From: Nostoc carneum NIES-2107
Lineage (GTDB): Bacteria; Cyanobacteriota; Cyanobacteriia; Cyanobacteriales; Nostocaceae
Reading direction: 5' to 3'
NCBI GenBank assembly: GCA_002368155.1
Contig: AP018180.1
Location: 2,575,947-2,639,946, forward strand
DNA: 64,000 nucleotides
Positions within the stretch are counted from its first letter, which is position 1; each line of letters opens with the position of its first letter. Both the position numbers and the translations under genes were made by a program. The notes under the pieces were generated by a model. The model searched no databases. It had not been told where the DNA came from and worked only from the letters and a program-made list of their open reading frames with translations. This document shows positions 1-9,010 of the stretch, piece after piece.

Positions 1-2496
1 GAAATTACTTGAGGCTTCTTTAATTAATGCTTGGAGAATTTGAGCATGGGGTCGCAGTTTAAGAATTAAGCTGGGTAGCCAAGGTAATAAAATTTTATCG
101 GGAACGGTGGCGAATAATTTACTCAACAGTTCGACAACAAATTTACTAATTCTGGGTGCAAAGGTTAAAGATAAAATAAAGCCATTTAAATATTCGGGGA
201 AAGATTTAATTAACATTTCGTTGTTAATCACATCATTGAAAAATTCTCGGATTTCTTCTAGTTTTCTTAATGTTAGTAACCATTCAGTTGTCCACAATAA
301 ACCGATTTTGGCGGGGTCGTCTAAACCTTGGCTGGATTGTTTGACACCGATTAATAATTGACTGCGGTTACAACCGAGAGATAACGCCAAACTTTCCAGG
401 GTGAAGATAAAATTCAACATCCCGGCGATTTGTTCGGGTGTAGTTCCCCTATCTGCAAAGGCTTGGGGTAATAATGTGGCGTAATGTCCGTAGCCTGTGG
501 TAACAAAACGTTCTATCCATTGCGGTAAGCCTGTGGGTGTGGCGCGGTAATAATGCACTAGGCGACGGACGCGTTCAAATACTTGGGGTGCATCGCTGAC
601 ACCTGTTTCTTGTTTGAGGAGAGAAATTGCGTGTTCTCCGAGTTCTTGGGTTAAGCGGAGGCTGCGCGCGTATAAAATGCTATCTTCTGTGGCTTTAAGT
701 ACATCGCTGGTTTTGGCTTGGGGAGAGAAAGCTGTTTGTTTAAGGCGCTGTTCTAGAACTTGCTCGATGCTGACACCTTCATAACCGAGCATAATAATAT
801 GGCGCTGGTATTTACCTATGCGAATTTCCCAAGATTCTTGAATTGGCTTTGAACCAAGACTGCGATCGCCCATAATGGGTTTAACAATCGTGTCACCGGA
901 TAAATAGTACAATCGCCACAGCACATCGGAACAGGGTAAAAGTTCCGGCTGCTGTTTAAAATCCATTAAGGCGCGTTGGTTGGTTTGTGCAAGTAAGTTA
1001 ACACCCAAAGGTTTCAGTCTGTCGTACACATCTTGCGCTAGGGGAGGTAAAGAAGCGTAACCAACCGTACCAATGCGATCGCCTCCGAGTAAAATTTGGC
1101 AAAGTTGGTAAATATTGCGTTTTTTCGGGGTGCGGTCTTTTTCTAAGCAGGTAATTGCTGCATCTTGAAAATCGTAAGGCGTGGGGTGCATCCGATTTCG
1201 CATCCCAGCTAGCAGCATTGAGGTTTGGTAGATGGCGATAGAGTCTGCTGTACTCGCTAAATAGGCATTTTTTCGCGCTAATGCGACAATATCCGCGCAC
1301 CATTGCAATAATTGTTCGGTATCGGCTTTGGCTAGTTCTGGGGGACGAGTTAAAAAGGCGGTGAGGTTGGAATTGGTGGTTGTAACAGGACTTGGCTTTG
1401 TTTTAGTTGCTTTCTCTTCTTTATTGAGTGAAAATCCTTTTAAACCTGTAACCTTGAGATTCTTTTTCCAAGTTGCTTCTGCTAGCGATACTGTACCTGC
1501 TGGGTGATGAAATTGGTATTCAATAGCCGCAAAACTAGAAGGAATTAAACCGTATAACCATTTGGTTTGGGTGCGTTCTGGGATTTCCCAGAGATTATTA
1601 TTAGTAACGCTATATTCTTCTACATCGCTAGCGGAGTGAGCTGCACCACATATATAGATAGCTTCCGATGGTGCAATATTATGCGCCGCCATGTGTTTTT
1701 TCATGGAAGTCCACATATAGCGTTCGCGCTGACGGTCGATTTCGATATCTTTGTCGCGGGTTCCTAAGCGGCGCATTAAGCCACCGATGAGGAACATGAC
1801 TTGGCGGTAAGTATCGTAGTCTGCGCCGATAATTGCTGTTTCTACATATTCATCCCACCATTCCGAAAAGTGGCGGGTATTGGAGTTGCGGAGTAAAAAG
1901 CTTAAAAATTGGTCGAAAGTGGGGATGAGGCTACCGACTTCTACACCTACCGCCGAACCATGCATTTTCGCTTCATCGCTGGGAGGTTCCTCTGACTCTT
2001 CAGCAAGTTTAGTATCGGGGGGTTCCCATTGAAAGACAAAATCCACCGCCCTATCAACAAATACTAGCTGAGTTTCGGGATTTTGTAGCGCAAATGCGAT
2101 CGCTTGATATTCTGCGGAAGCTTCGGTAATTGGTGCAACTACACTCAACGGCATAATTTTGGGCGAAAAATGCTCAGATTCGGCAGCAAAGGCTTGTAAA
2201 GCGACGGGTAATTTACAATCTCGGAGATTTTCAACGGTGTTTTGTAAGTCTTCGCACAGTTCCAAGTAGATGACTTTCGGCGGTTTTTCCCGTAAACGGC
2301 GCACCATCTGCAAAGCGGAGGATGGGGAATGGTGACATACGGGGAATATTTCTAGGGGTTCGCTGCTGGCTTTTTCTACGTCTTGTATTAAAGCGGTTAG
2401 CATTTCGCTTAAAGGTTGTGCATCGGTAGCGAATTTTTCCGCAGCGTTGAGGAGTTGTTCTTGGAGTGCGTTGAATGCAGTTGGGAGGGTAACCAT
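1..2496 (-). CDS. DUF5682-like protein, C-terminus cut by window edge
   Basis: An uninterrupted minus-strand frame starts with ATG at 2496 and runs 832 codons without a stop to base 1, so the 3' end lies outside the window. Near the N-terminus is CHHSPSSA (about residues 54-61), followed by a hydrophobic strand ending in a glutamate (VIYLELCEDL, about 76-85). Near residue 290 is GAAHSASD. The HH.../E.../GxxH pattern is the layout of the ChaN/TraB/EreA-like (TIKI) fold assigned to DUF5682 proteins, which are typically 700-850 aa and are encoded with MoxR ATPases and VWA proteins, as here. The enzymatic activity of the family is not established. It is the last gene of the minus-strand cluster 8662-1, but separated from the AAA gene by two Uma2 genes. 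No clear Shine-Dalgarno precedes the ATG. The family call rests on remembered motifs and neighbours, so it is fairly but not fully secure. Confidence 0.75.
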   Translation of the reverse strand, partial: MVTLPTAFNALQEQLLNAAEKFATDAQPLSEMLTALIQDVEKASSEPLEIFPVCHHSPSSALQMVRRLREKPPKVIYLELCEDLQNTVENLRDCKLPVALQAFAAESEHFSPKIMPLSVVAPITEASAEYQAIAFALQNPETQLVFVDRAVDFVFQWEPPDTKLAEESEEPPSDEAKMHGSAVGVEVGSLIPTFDQFLSFLLRNSNTRHFSEWWDEYVETAIIGADYDTYRQVMFLIGGLMRRLGTRDKDIEIDRQRERYMWTSMKKHMAAHNIAPSEAIYICGAAHSASDVEEYSVTNNNLWEIPERTQTKWLYGLIPSSFAAIEYQFHHPAGTVSLAEATWKKNLKVTGLKGFSLNKEEKATKTKPSPVTTTNSNLTAFLTRPPELAKADTEQLLQWCADIVALARKNAYLASTADSIAIYQTSMLLAGMRNRMHPTPYDFQDAAITCLEKDRTPKKRNIYQLCQILLGGDRIGTVGYASLPPLAQDVYDRLKPLGVNLLAQTNQRALMDFKQQPELLPCSDVLWRLYYLSGDTIVKPIMGDRSLGSKPIQESWEIRIGKYQRHIIMLGYEGVSIEQVLEQRLKQTAFSPQAKTSDVLKATEDSILYARSLRLTQELGEHAISLLKQETGVSDAPQVFERVRRLVHYYRATPTGLPQWIERFVTTGYGHYATLLPQAFADRGTTPEQIAGMLNFIFTLESLALSLGCNRSQLLIGVKQSSQGLDDPAKIGLLWTTEWLLTLRKLEEIREFFNDVINNEMLIKSFPEYLNGFILSLTFAPRISKFVVELLSKLFATVPDKILLPWLPSLILKLRPHAQILQALIKEASSNF

Positions 2497-2516
2497 AAGT
2501 TATTAATTAGTCATTA

Positions 2517-2543
2517 GAGACGCGATGAATCGCGTCTGTACAA
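2517..2543. repeat. Dispersed palindrome, copy A (variant)
   Basis: GAGACGCGATGAATCGCGTC followed by TGTACAA, one base different in the centre from the four other copies at 10324, 18871, 39624 and 53349. It lies between the divergent DUF5682-like and Uma2 genes and supplies a spurious upstream ATG to the Uma2 frame. Confidence 0.8.
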
Positions 2544-2623
2544 TTGTCATTTGTCATTTGTGGGTAGGCGTGTTCTGGATTTCCCATAATATAAATACAA
2601 CCCATGTCAGAATCGGAGGCGTT

Positions 2624-3166
2624 ATGTCACTGACAGTTGAAGATTTAGAGAAAATGCAGCAACAGTACCCCGACTACCGCATGGAATTAGTTAAAGGTAA
2701 TGTTATTGTCATGAGTCCATCAGGGTACGAATCAGATGAAGTTGCGGCTACGATGGTGTCTCAGTTATACAACTGGGTGAAACCGCGTAAATTAGGCAGA
2801 ATAACAGCTTCTAGTGCTGGTTTTAGATTACCAAACTCAGATTTGCGCGCACCAGATGCTTCATTTGTCTTGGCTGAACGTTTGCGTCGCAGTCCCAAAA
2901 CTTTTGCTCAATTGGCTCCTGATTTAATTGTTGAAGTCAAGTCCCCCAGCGATAATGTAGAGGATATCAGAGCGAAGATTCAAGAATTTCTGAGTTTGGG
3001 AACTACAGTCGGAATTTTGCTGAATCCTGATGAGCAAGTTGTGGAAGTTTACAATGTGGGAAAAGAGGTAATAGTACTGCACAATGGCGATGTACTAACG
3101 GTTCCCGAATTGCTTCCAGGTTGGGAAGTAGCAGTTTCCGATTTATGGCCTGTAGAATTTGATTGA
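2624..3166 (+). CDS. Uma2 family putative endonuclease
   Basis: A 180-aa protein of the Uma2 (DUF820) family, a PD-(D/E)XK nuclease-like fold that is hugely expanded in cyanobacteria and often found beside mobile DNA; its biological role is unknown. The sequence shows the family pattern RAPDASFV (about residue 80) and then PDLIVEVKSPSDN (about 104-116), giving the D...ExK triad. The frame is open upstream to an ATG at 2525, but that stretch is translated palindromic repeat. The ATG at 2624 has GGAGG about 6 bases upstream and gives the standard N-terminus, so I chose it. It is divergent from the DUF5682-like gene and convergent with the next Uma2 gene. It is probably an insertion into the surrounding cluster. 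Confidence 0.85.
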   Translation: MSLTVEDLEKMQQQYPDYRMELVKGNVIVMSPSGYESDEVAATMVSQLYNWVKPRKLGRITASSAGFRLPNSDLRAPDASFVLAERLRRSPKTFAQLAPDLIVEVKSPSDNVEDIRAKIQEFLSLGTTVGILLNPDEQVVEVYNVGKEVIVLHNGDVLTVPELLPGWEVAVSDLWPVEFD

Positions 3167-3207
3167 GAAAGTATTCACATCGTCTCTTTAAATTTTTACC
3201 TGATTTT

Positions 3208-3870
3208 TTATGACGATTGAGCTAAATTTTCTCTTACCCATTGCCGCACATGACGAATTAAACTTGTTTCACCCATCGTTAAACTTAACTCCAAAAACTT
3301 CATCAACACAGCAGCATTAAACATCGGTAACACTAAGGACATTTCACTGGGTTGATAGTCATTATTAACTAAACTCAAAATTGTCAAAATATCCCGATCA
3401 AAACGCCATACTTCCGGAACACCTAACGCCGCATAAATCCCCATACGATTCATTGAACTGCTGGTACTATCAACCTCAATTGCCAAATCTGGGGGTGGAT
3501 CAATTGTCAAATCAATTACATCTTTACCACGCACAGCTGACTCATTTTGAATGTAATAACATTCATCTGGTTCTAAACCCTTGCGTAAATCTTCTCTTGT
3601 CCAAGTTGTAGAACCTAAACTACGAATTTCAATTCCTAATTCTTCTGTAGTAACTTCAACAAAACGACCAAGTAATTTCTTAAAAGTTTCGTGTGGTGGT
3701 AGCGGCATCATAATCTCCAACGTGCCATCATCATAAGTTAGTCGCGTTCCTGGTTGTGACTCCAAATCTCGCACTAAATTCTGATATGTATCCCAGTTAA
3801 TGCCTTGAAGTATGGTGATGTTTGTAGGTAAAGATTTTGCCAAAGGTGTATCGGAAGCGGCAATAGTCAT
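3208..3870 (-). CDS. Uma2 family putative endonuclease, inserted in the MoxR-VWA cluster
   Basis: A 220-aa Uma2-family protein. The conserved blocks are LEIMMPLPPHE (about residues 51-61), RSLGSTTW (84-91), LEPDECYYI (98-106) and DLTIDPPPDLAIEVD (119-133), carrying the PD-(D/E)XK-type acidic residues. It resembles the tandem pair at 60604-61948 more than the neighbouring gene at 2624. It lies on the cluster strand, 83 bases downstream of the AAA gene, so could be co-transcribed, but its family is a common cyanobacterial passenger and nothing links it to the MoxR system. A GGAGAAAAC stretch precedes the ATG at 3870 and supports this start. Confidence 0.85.
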   Translation of the reverse strand: MTIAASDTPLAKSLPTNITILQGINWDTYQNLVRDLESQPGTRLTYDDGTLEIMMPLPPHETFKKLLGRFVEVTTEELGIEIRSLGSTTWTREDLRKGLEPDECYYIQNESAVRGKDVIDLTIDPPPDLAIEVDSTSSSMNRMGIYAALGVPEVWRFDRDILTILSLVNNDYQPSEMSLVLPMFNAAVLMKFLELSLTMGETSLIRHVRQWVRENLAQSS

Positions 3871-3953
3871 CGTTTTCTCCTTTAGCTGTAAATATTCAGT
3901 TCTTTGAGATATTCACTCATCTTAACGCGCACCTCTGTATAGAGATTGATTGC

Positions 3954-5117
3954 TTAAAATAAACCCATTGCTTGTTTTCCACCTTCGAGGAAGGCTTCCC
4001 ATTCACCTTTGTATTCTTGACTGCGCTTCTCCACAACGGCGTGCCAAAATTGATTCATTACGGAAATATCTTCTGGTTGACGACGTACTAAAGTACCGAC
4101 TAATGATTTAGCTAATGCACCCGCTTCTAAATTAGTCGCACCAAAATAACGGCTGTGTAAAATCGCATCTTCTAATACACCGATTTGTTCGGCTGTAGAA
4201 AGCGCCGACTCTAAACGTTGGTCGTCGGAACTAGCTGCGGCGCTGGTTTCGCGCAAATCGGCGAAGGTTTGTAATAATACATCTAATAATGTTGGCGGAA
4301 CATCGACTTCAAAGCCGTGACGGTTCATCAATTCTTTGGTGCGGAAGAGGATAATTTCTTTTTCTTGTTTCTTATTCGTCACCACCGGCATATGTACGAA
4401 ATTAAACCGCCGTTTCAACGCTGATGAAAGTTCATTCACACCCCTATCACGGCTGTTGGCGGTGGCTATGACATTAAATCCGGGTTGCGCGAAAGCTACG
4501 TTATCTGTCTTTAATTCGGGAATTGAAATATACTTTTCACTCAGTATAGATATCAGTGCATCTTGGACATCGGAAGTACAGCGCGTTAATTCCTCAAACC
4601 TACCCATTGCACCACTATGCATGGCTGTCATAATGGGTGAAGGAATCAAAGAATCGCGGGATTGACCAGCCGCAATTACCATCGCCACGTTCCAAGAATA
4701 TTTAATTTGGTCTTCTGTTGTTCCCGCAGTTCCTTGAACTACATAAGTTGAATTACCAGAAATGGCTGCTGCTAGTAATTCAGCTAGCCAGCTTTTACCT
4801 GTACCGGGGTCGCCAATTAAGAGTAAACCACGGTCAGAGGCTAAAGTGACAATAGCACGTTCTGCGATCGCACTATCTCCATACCATTTCTGCTCAATTT
4901 GGCGGTCTAATTTTTGCGATGGGGTACTTCCTAATACAAAGGTGCGTACCATTTGCGGCGACAGTCGCCAAGAAAACGGCTTTGTACCTTTATCAATTGA
5001 GGCTAAATATTCTAATTCTTCGGCATATTTTAATTCTGCTGGTTGGCGCAGCATCACAGTATTATCTTTGCTTTCGCTGCTAGCACTATTTGTAGTGTTA
5101 CTCTTAGCTTTTGCCAT
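3954..5117 (-). CDS. MoxR-type AAA+ ATPase
   Basis: A 387-aa AAA+ ATPase of the MoxR/AAA_5 type. Visible motifs are Walker A GDPGTGKS (residues 102-109), an acidic Walker B-like segment GRFEEL (about 173-178), sensor 1 in NVIATANSRDRG (about 214-225) and an arginine-finger region ALKRRFNFV (about 233-241). MoxR ATPases act as chaperone-like remodelling enzymes with VWA-domain partners, and the VWA gene lies immediately upstream on the same strand (151 bases between them). The first 25 residues are Ser/Asn/Lys-rich and probably disordered. The gap to the VWA gene holds inverted sequence (CTTCGCG...CGCGAAG around 5165-5225), possibly a repeat or processing hairpin. The ATPase call is secure; the substrate is unknown. 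Confidence 0.9.
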   Translation of the reverse strand: MAKAKSNTTNSASSESKDNTVMLRQPAELKYAEELEYLASIDKGTKPFSWRLSPQMVRTFVLGSTPSQKLDRQIEQKWYGDSAIAERAIVTLASDRGLLLIGDPGTGKSWLAELLAAAISGNSTYVVQGTAGTTEDQIKYSWNVAMVIAAGQSRDSLIPSPIMTAMHSGAMGRFEELTRCTSDVQDALISILSEKYISIPELKTDNVAFAQPGFNVIATANSRDRGVNELSSALKRRFNFVHMPVVTNKKQEKEIILFRTKELMNRHGFEVDVPPTLLDVLLQTFADLRETSAAASSDDQRLESALSTAEQIGVLEDAILHSRYFGATNLEAGALAKSLVGTLVRRQPEDISVMNQFWHAVVEKRSQEYKGEWEAFLEGGKQAMGLF

Positions 5118-5267
5118 TTTTATCTCCTAATAATTAATGTAAAATCTCTCTTAAACTCTCTTACCTTCGCGTTCTTTGCGTCTTCGTGGTTCGTTTTTTT
5201 TTACTAACCGCGAAGGCGCGAAGGTCACAAAGGAAGAAATTGCTGAAGGGAATAGGGTTGAGTAGAT

Positions 5268-6695
5268 TCAAGTTACTATCACCTTTTTTAACTCCTGAAT
5301 TAACTTCTTCGGACTCCCTGTTAAAATCGGCATACCTAACTCCTTCAACTTATCCCTAAACCATTGATTCACACTGAAATATCCCGAACTCGTTACCGCA
5401 CCCACTGGAATAAAATGCAATCCCGACTCTTTCAGCGATTTAATATAGTCAAATAAAATTTGGTCGCTACCACCTTCATAAAAATCAGAAATTAACACCA
5501 TCGCCGTATTATTTGGTTCTAAAATCTTTTGTGCAGCTTCAACTAACGCCGCATAAATATGCGTCCCTCCACCTAATTGAGTCCGTAATAAAACCTCAAA
5601 TGGATCATGTACCCAAGCTGTTAAATCAATGACTCGCGTATCAAACGCTAATAAATGCACATCCACATTGGGAAGTCCGGCGAAAATTGACGCGAGAATT
5701 GTACATTGCACCATCGCATCCACCATTGAACCTGATTGGTCAACTACGACAATCATGCGAGTTGGTGTTTTTTTCTTGGCTGTATGGTGGTAATACAACC
5801 TATCAACAAATAATCTCTGTTCTTCCGGATTCCAATTAGTTAAATTCTTCCAAATTGTCCGCTTTAAATCTAAGTTGCGAAATATCCGTTTTGGTGGAAC
5901 TGAATAATCAATTTTGCCGGCGACAGCTTGCGCGACTTGTAACCGCAAAACTTGCGCGAGTTCGTCTACATATTCTTGAATTAACCGTTTGGCATTTTTC
6001 AGCGCATTTCCTGATAAATTGGCTTTTTCTCGTAATAGCTGTTCTACCAAAGCCATTGATGGTGTAAGTTGACTGGCTAACCTGTCGTCTTTAAGGACTT
6101 CGTGTAAAGCCATGCGGTGAATTAATTCACCTTCTAAAGCTTTGAGAGTAGCGCGTAGTTGTTCTTCGGTAACGGTGAAACCGCCACCAGTACCTAAACC
6201 TGCACCCATACCGCTACTTTGACTGCTACCTTGTCCTTGATTTTGTTGTCCGGGGTTTTTCCCCATTCCTGGCCCTTGTCCGCGTAAACTTCCCGGTTGA
6301 CATCCCAAAGCTTTTTCTAAAAAGCCGACATCTTTCAACCATTGCGCGTATTGTTGCGCGGTGACAACTCCGGTTTGGGTATTGGGGCCGAAAGCATTCA
6401 GGAGTAATTTGGAGAAAACTAAGCCTCGGCGTAGGGTTGTGGTTTCAGCTTCCGGTGTTGTGTCGTCTTGGGGAATAATGGGATGATTAAAATCTGCTTC
6501 TAATTCTGGGTAGCGGTGCAGTAAGTTTTCAATACTAATATTAGGGTCGAGGATTAATTGGGGTAAATTTAACTCGCTGACAACTTCCGTCGCCATGTGT
6601 TCAAAATTTGCACCCTGTTCGCTAAAGCCAAACATACTGGTTAGTAAGCGCCAGTATACAACTTGACGGCGTTGAGCAATTTGTTCTGTATCCAT
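5268..6695 (-). CDS. VWA (CoxE-like) domain protein
   Basis: A 475-aa protein with a C-terminal von Willebrand A domain. A complete MIDAS can be read: DQSGS at residues 319-323, the threonine of GGGTHIY near 380, and the aspartate of LISDFYEGG near 405. The N-terminal 130 residues are mostly helical by composition, followed by a Gly/Gln/Ser-rich low-complexity linker (about 134-172). VWA proteins with an intact MIDAS bind a metal ion and a partner ligand, and pair with MoxR ATPases in many bacteria. It starts 9 bases after the stop of the 462-aa gene at 6705, so those two are very probably one transcript. The ATG at 6695 is followed by a normal coding start. The domain call is sure; the partner and role are inferred from context. 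Confidence 0.9.
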   Translation of the reverse strand: MDTEQIAQRRQVVYWRLLTSMFGFSEQGANFEHMATEVVSELNLPQLILDPNISIENLLHRYPELEADFNHPIIPQDDTTPEAETTTLRRGLVFSKLLLNAFGPNTQTGVVTAQQYAQWLKDVGFLEKALGCQPGSLRGQGPGMGKNPGQQNQGQGSSQSSGMGAGLGTGGGFTVTEEQLRATLKALEGELIHRMALHEVLKDDRLASQLTPSMALVEQLLREKANLSGNALKNAKRLIQEYVDELAQVLRLQVAQAVAGKIDYSVPPKRIFRNLDLKRTIWKNLTNWNPEEQRLFVDRLYYHHTAKKKTPTRMIVVVDQSGSMVDAMVQCTILASIFAGLPNVDVHLLAFDTRVIDLTAWVHDPFEVLLRTQLGGGTHIYAALVEAAQKILEPNNTAMVLISDFYEGGSDQILFDYIKSLKESGLHFIPVGAVTSSGYFSVNQWFRDKLKELGMPILTGSPKKLIQELKKVIVT

Positions 6696-6704
6696 GTTTT
6701 TTCC

Positions 6705-8093
6705 TCAACTCTTACGCAGTAGTCTGCTAGAACGTTCTTGTAAGATTCCCACAACGCTATTTTTGATGGAATCTTTTTTCGCAATGACTGATGCTGCGGT
6801 TTGTCCCGTAGATGTGATTTTGTTTTTCACTGCTACTGCTAAAGGTTGGACTGACCATTTACCCGCATCAAAGCGTAATAAGCCGAAGATTTGCTGAGAT
6901 TTGGCTATTATGTCTAAATTTAATTCTGATAAACTGCTGATACGTTCATTAGCAATGCTGAGTTCACCCGCATCACCCCAAGTTAAAACAATATTGTCGT
7001 CATTTTTCACGACTTGATAATTACTGAGATATATCGGTTCCGCGATTTGAATGGGATGGCGATCGCTCGCTGCAACTGTAGAATAAATCAAGCTATTACC
7101 TGTATTCTCAGCAAAAAATTCCGCCGCCCGCTTCATCAAGTTATAATTTTGACCAAGTTCGCCTTGACCTTGCCACAATAAATCTCCAGTAGGTAGCAAA
7201 GGTACATCTTGAATCTGCAATACCCGGTTTTGTGCAAAAGCATCTAATAACACCGCCGCATTAGGAAATAGCAACCAAATTTGCTCATTATTAATTGCAT
7301 CTACCTTGTAAGCTGACTGGCTAACTCGCACTAACTGAGTTTGATTATTCGCATCTAGCAAACCATAGGCTGTAAAGCTAACTAAATTGGCGTGTTGGCG
7401 TAAATCTAAACCTAAAATTTCTAAATTACCCGATATTAGCTGTGATTTCGGTAAAATAGCTGGGCGCACAGTCCCTAACATCGCCTGTGTCCACAAATCA
7501 ACCCAACGATATTTCGGAATTGCTGCGCTATCCGCTACAGGAAGATTTCGCATCAATTCATTAAAATAGCCAGTCAGTAAAGCAGCTTGTCGCACTAATA
7601 AAGGTTCTGCTTGGATTTGTTCGAGTGTTCCTAAAAATGGAACCAAAGTTGCGATATCCAAACGCGCATAACCTACCAAAGCAATTTCCATTAACCAGTG
7701 ACGCACACTTGCTAACAGCACTTTGACATTATTCGGCGGTTCGTCAGTTTCATAGTCTAACTCTACTTCAGCTATTGCTGTGCGTCCTAACAAACTCCTC
7801 GCTTGAGCTAGCAAGGTATCAAATATAGCTCCTTGAATTGCAGCCCGCACACTTGCCAAAACTGCAAAATGCCTATCTACAAACTCATTTGTGGTAATTG
7901 CCACAGTCGCATCAACTAAAGATTGCTGTAAAGGTGTGCCAGTAAATATACGCCCCAAAGCCTGTAAAGTTTGTAAATGTTGCTCATCTAAATTCGCAAA
8001 ACCAGTAATAAAACACTCATCTAAACTTGCAATCAACTCGAATATTTCTTGATTGCTGTCGCTGATTTGATGCAATGCGCCGGGGAAAGCCAT
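6705..8093 (-). CDS. Unrecognised 462-aa protein of the MoxR-VWA cluster
   Basis: I do not recognise a domain with confidence. The protein has no signal peptide or membrane span. The N-terminal 200 residues look helical and Ala/Leu-rich (for example LQTLQALGRIFTGTPLQQSL), and the C-terminal half alternates short hydrophobic strands with polar turns, ending in a basic tail (SSRLLRKS). It sits between the SWIM-like gene (98 bases upstream) and the VWA gene (9 bases downstream), all on one strand. In related bacterial clusters a roughly 500-aa protein called DUF5691 occupies this kind of position, so it could be a divergent counterpart, but I saw no motif that proves it. The tight spacing says it is a core member of the cluster. 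Confidence 0.8.
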   Translation of the reverse strand: MAFPGALHQISDSNQEIFELIASLDECFITGFANLDEQHLQTLQALGRIFTGTPLQQSLVDATVAITTNEFVDRHFAVLASVRAAIQGAIFDTLLAQARSLLGRTAIAEVELDYETDEPPNNVKVLLASVRHWLMEIALVGYARLDIATLVPFLGTLEQIQAEPLLVRQAALLTGYFNELMRNLPVADSAAIPKYRWVDLWTQAMLGTVRPAILPKSQLISGNLEILGLDLRQHANLVSFTAYGLLDANNQTQLVRVSQSAYKVDAINNEQIWLLFPNAAVLLDAFAQNRVLQIQDVPLLPTGDLLWQGQGELGQNYNLMKRAAEFFAENTGNSLIYSTVAASDRHPIQIAEPIYLSNYQVVKNDDNIVLTWGDAGELSIANERISSLSELNLDIIAKSQQIFGLLRFDAGKWSVQPLAVAVKNKITSTGQTAASVIAKKDSIKNSVVGILQERSSRLLRKS

Positions 8094-8133
8094 GTTTACA
8101 ATTCAAAATTCAAAATTCAAAATTCAAAATTAA
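8094..8133. repeat. ATTCAAA heptanucleotide tandem repeat
   Basis: About five copies of a 7-base unit (ATTCAAA) lie directly upstream of the 462-aa gene, followed at 8160-8190 by a CCCAATGCCC/CCCATGCCC-type repeat. Together they fill the gap to the SWIM-like gene. Confidence 0.8.
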
Positions 8134-8191
8134 ATCTTTATAACTGTTTCGTGGGACAAATGCCCAATGCCCTATGCCCCATGCCCTATAG

Positions 8192-8662
8192 TTAAACAAA
8201 CCAACTCATTTCTGGGAGGGGAGAGTTGGCGGTTGGTAATTCTAGGTAGCGGAGGTAATTTAAAAAGCGGCTGAAGACTTCGCTGGCTGGTTCTTTTTTG
8301 ACTGTACCGCGACGGTTGAGAATATCCTGGGGGGAGGTAATTTGATTGAGGTCGCCAGGAACCTTAAGATAATTAATTACTTGGTCAATACCGTAAGCTG
8401 CGATCGCTTCTTTCATCACAGATTGCAAATGCTTACAGGGATAGCCTCCCAAACCTCCACAAGGACGATTGTTATTTGTACTGCAATAAAAATCTAGGGT
8501 TCCGGCTTCAAAAAAAGACACATAAACTCTCTCAATATCAGAACCGCTGGAAACGACTCCTTGCAATCGGTGATTATATAGTTCAACAAACGGAACCTGC
8601 TTCACATCCCGCTTTGTCGTAGCATTTTTCTGGCTCGAACCTACAAACGATGAATCAGGCAT
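8192..8662 (-). CDS. Divergent SWIM-type zinc-finger protein
   Basis: A 156-aa protein with one clear Cys/His cluster: C60, C68, C76 and H78, ending in the PCKHL motif. SWIM fingers are CxC-x(n)-CxH; here the first pair is spread to C-x7-C, so I call it SWIM-like. SWIM proteins are the usual fourth partner of MoxR/VWA/DUF5682 clusters, and this gene is first on the strand that continues into those genes, which supports the call. The rest shows a hydrophobic strand (VYVSFF) before the finger and a helical C-terminus. No nuclease or helicase domain is attached. It may serve as a nucleic-acid or protein-binding adaptor; that is inference. Confidence 0.7.
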   Translation of the reverse strand: MPDSSFVGSSQKNATTKRDVKQVPFVELYNHRLQGVVSSGSDIERVYVSFFEAGTLDFYCSTNNNRPCGGLGGYPCKHLQSVMKEAIAAYGIDQVINYLKVPGDLNQITSPQDILNRRGTVKKEPASEVFSRFLNYLRYLELPTANSPLPEMSWFV

Positions 8663-9010
8663 AATAATAATTCGTAATTCGTAATTCGTAATTTAAAAGC
8701 GCTTAAAAAGGTTGGCTCTAAGCGATTCCAATCTGTTCATACTCATCTGTAAATTTTATCTATAGTAACGCTGAAAATACGTAAAATTATACAAACCTTA
8801 TTATTTTTATAAGTATTTATTCGTAATAGCAAGAGTGCGATCGCAGCTATAAAAGTCAGCCTGCATACCAGATTTTGGCACAACCAAGCATCATGCCCAA
8901 TGCCCATTTTCAATCTAGCAACTTGGTTTACTACTCTTTGTAGATTGCTATTTCAACCAGATTTCCTACAATTATGAAAAGAATATGAAAATTATTTACG
9001 TAGATTATAG
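8663..9010. other. Intergenic, divergent promoters of SWIM-like gene and mntH
   Basis: Holds a short TAATTCG heptamer repeat (about 8668-8694), one HIP1 site, a CCCAATGCCC repeat scrap near 8893, and AT-rich sequence before mntH. I saw no open frame or stable hairpin. Confidence 0.6.

Noticed and set aside
2525-2623. Longer Uma2 start at ATG 2525
   Set aside because: That stretch is a dispersed palindrome; ATG 2624 has GGAGG upstream.
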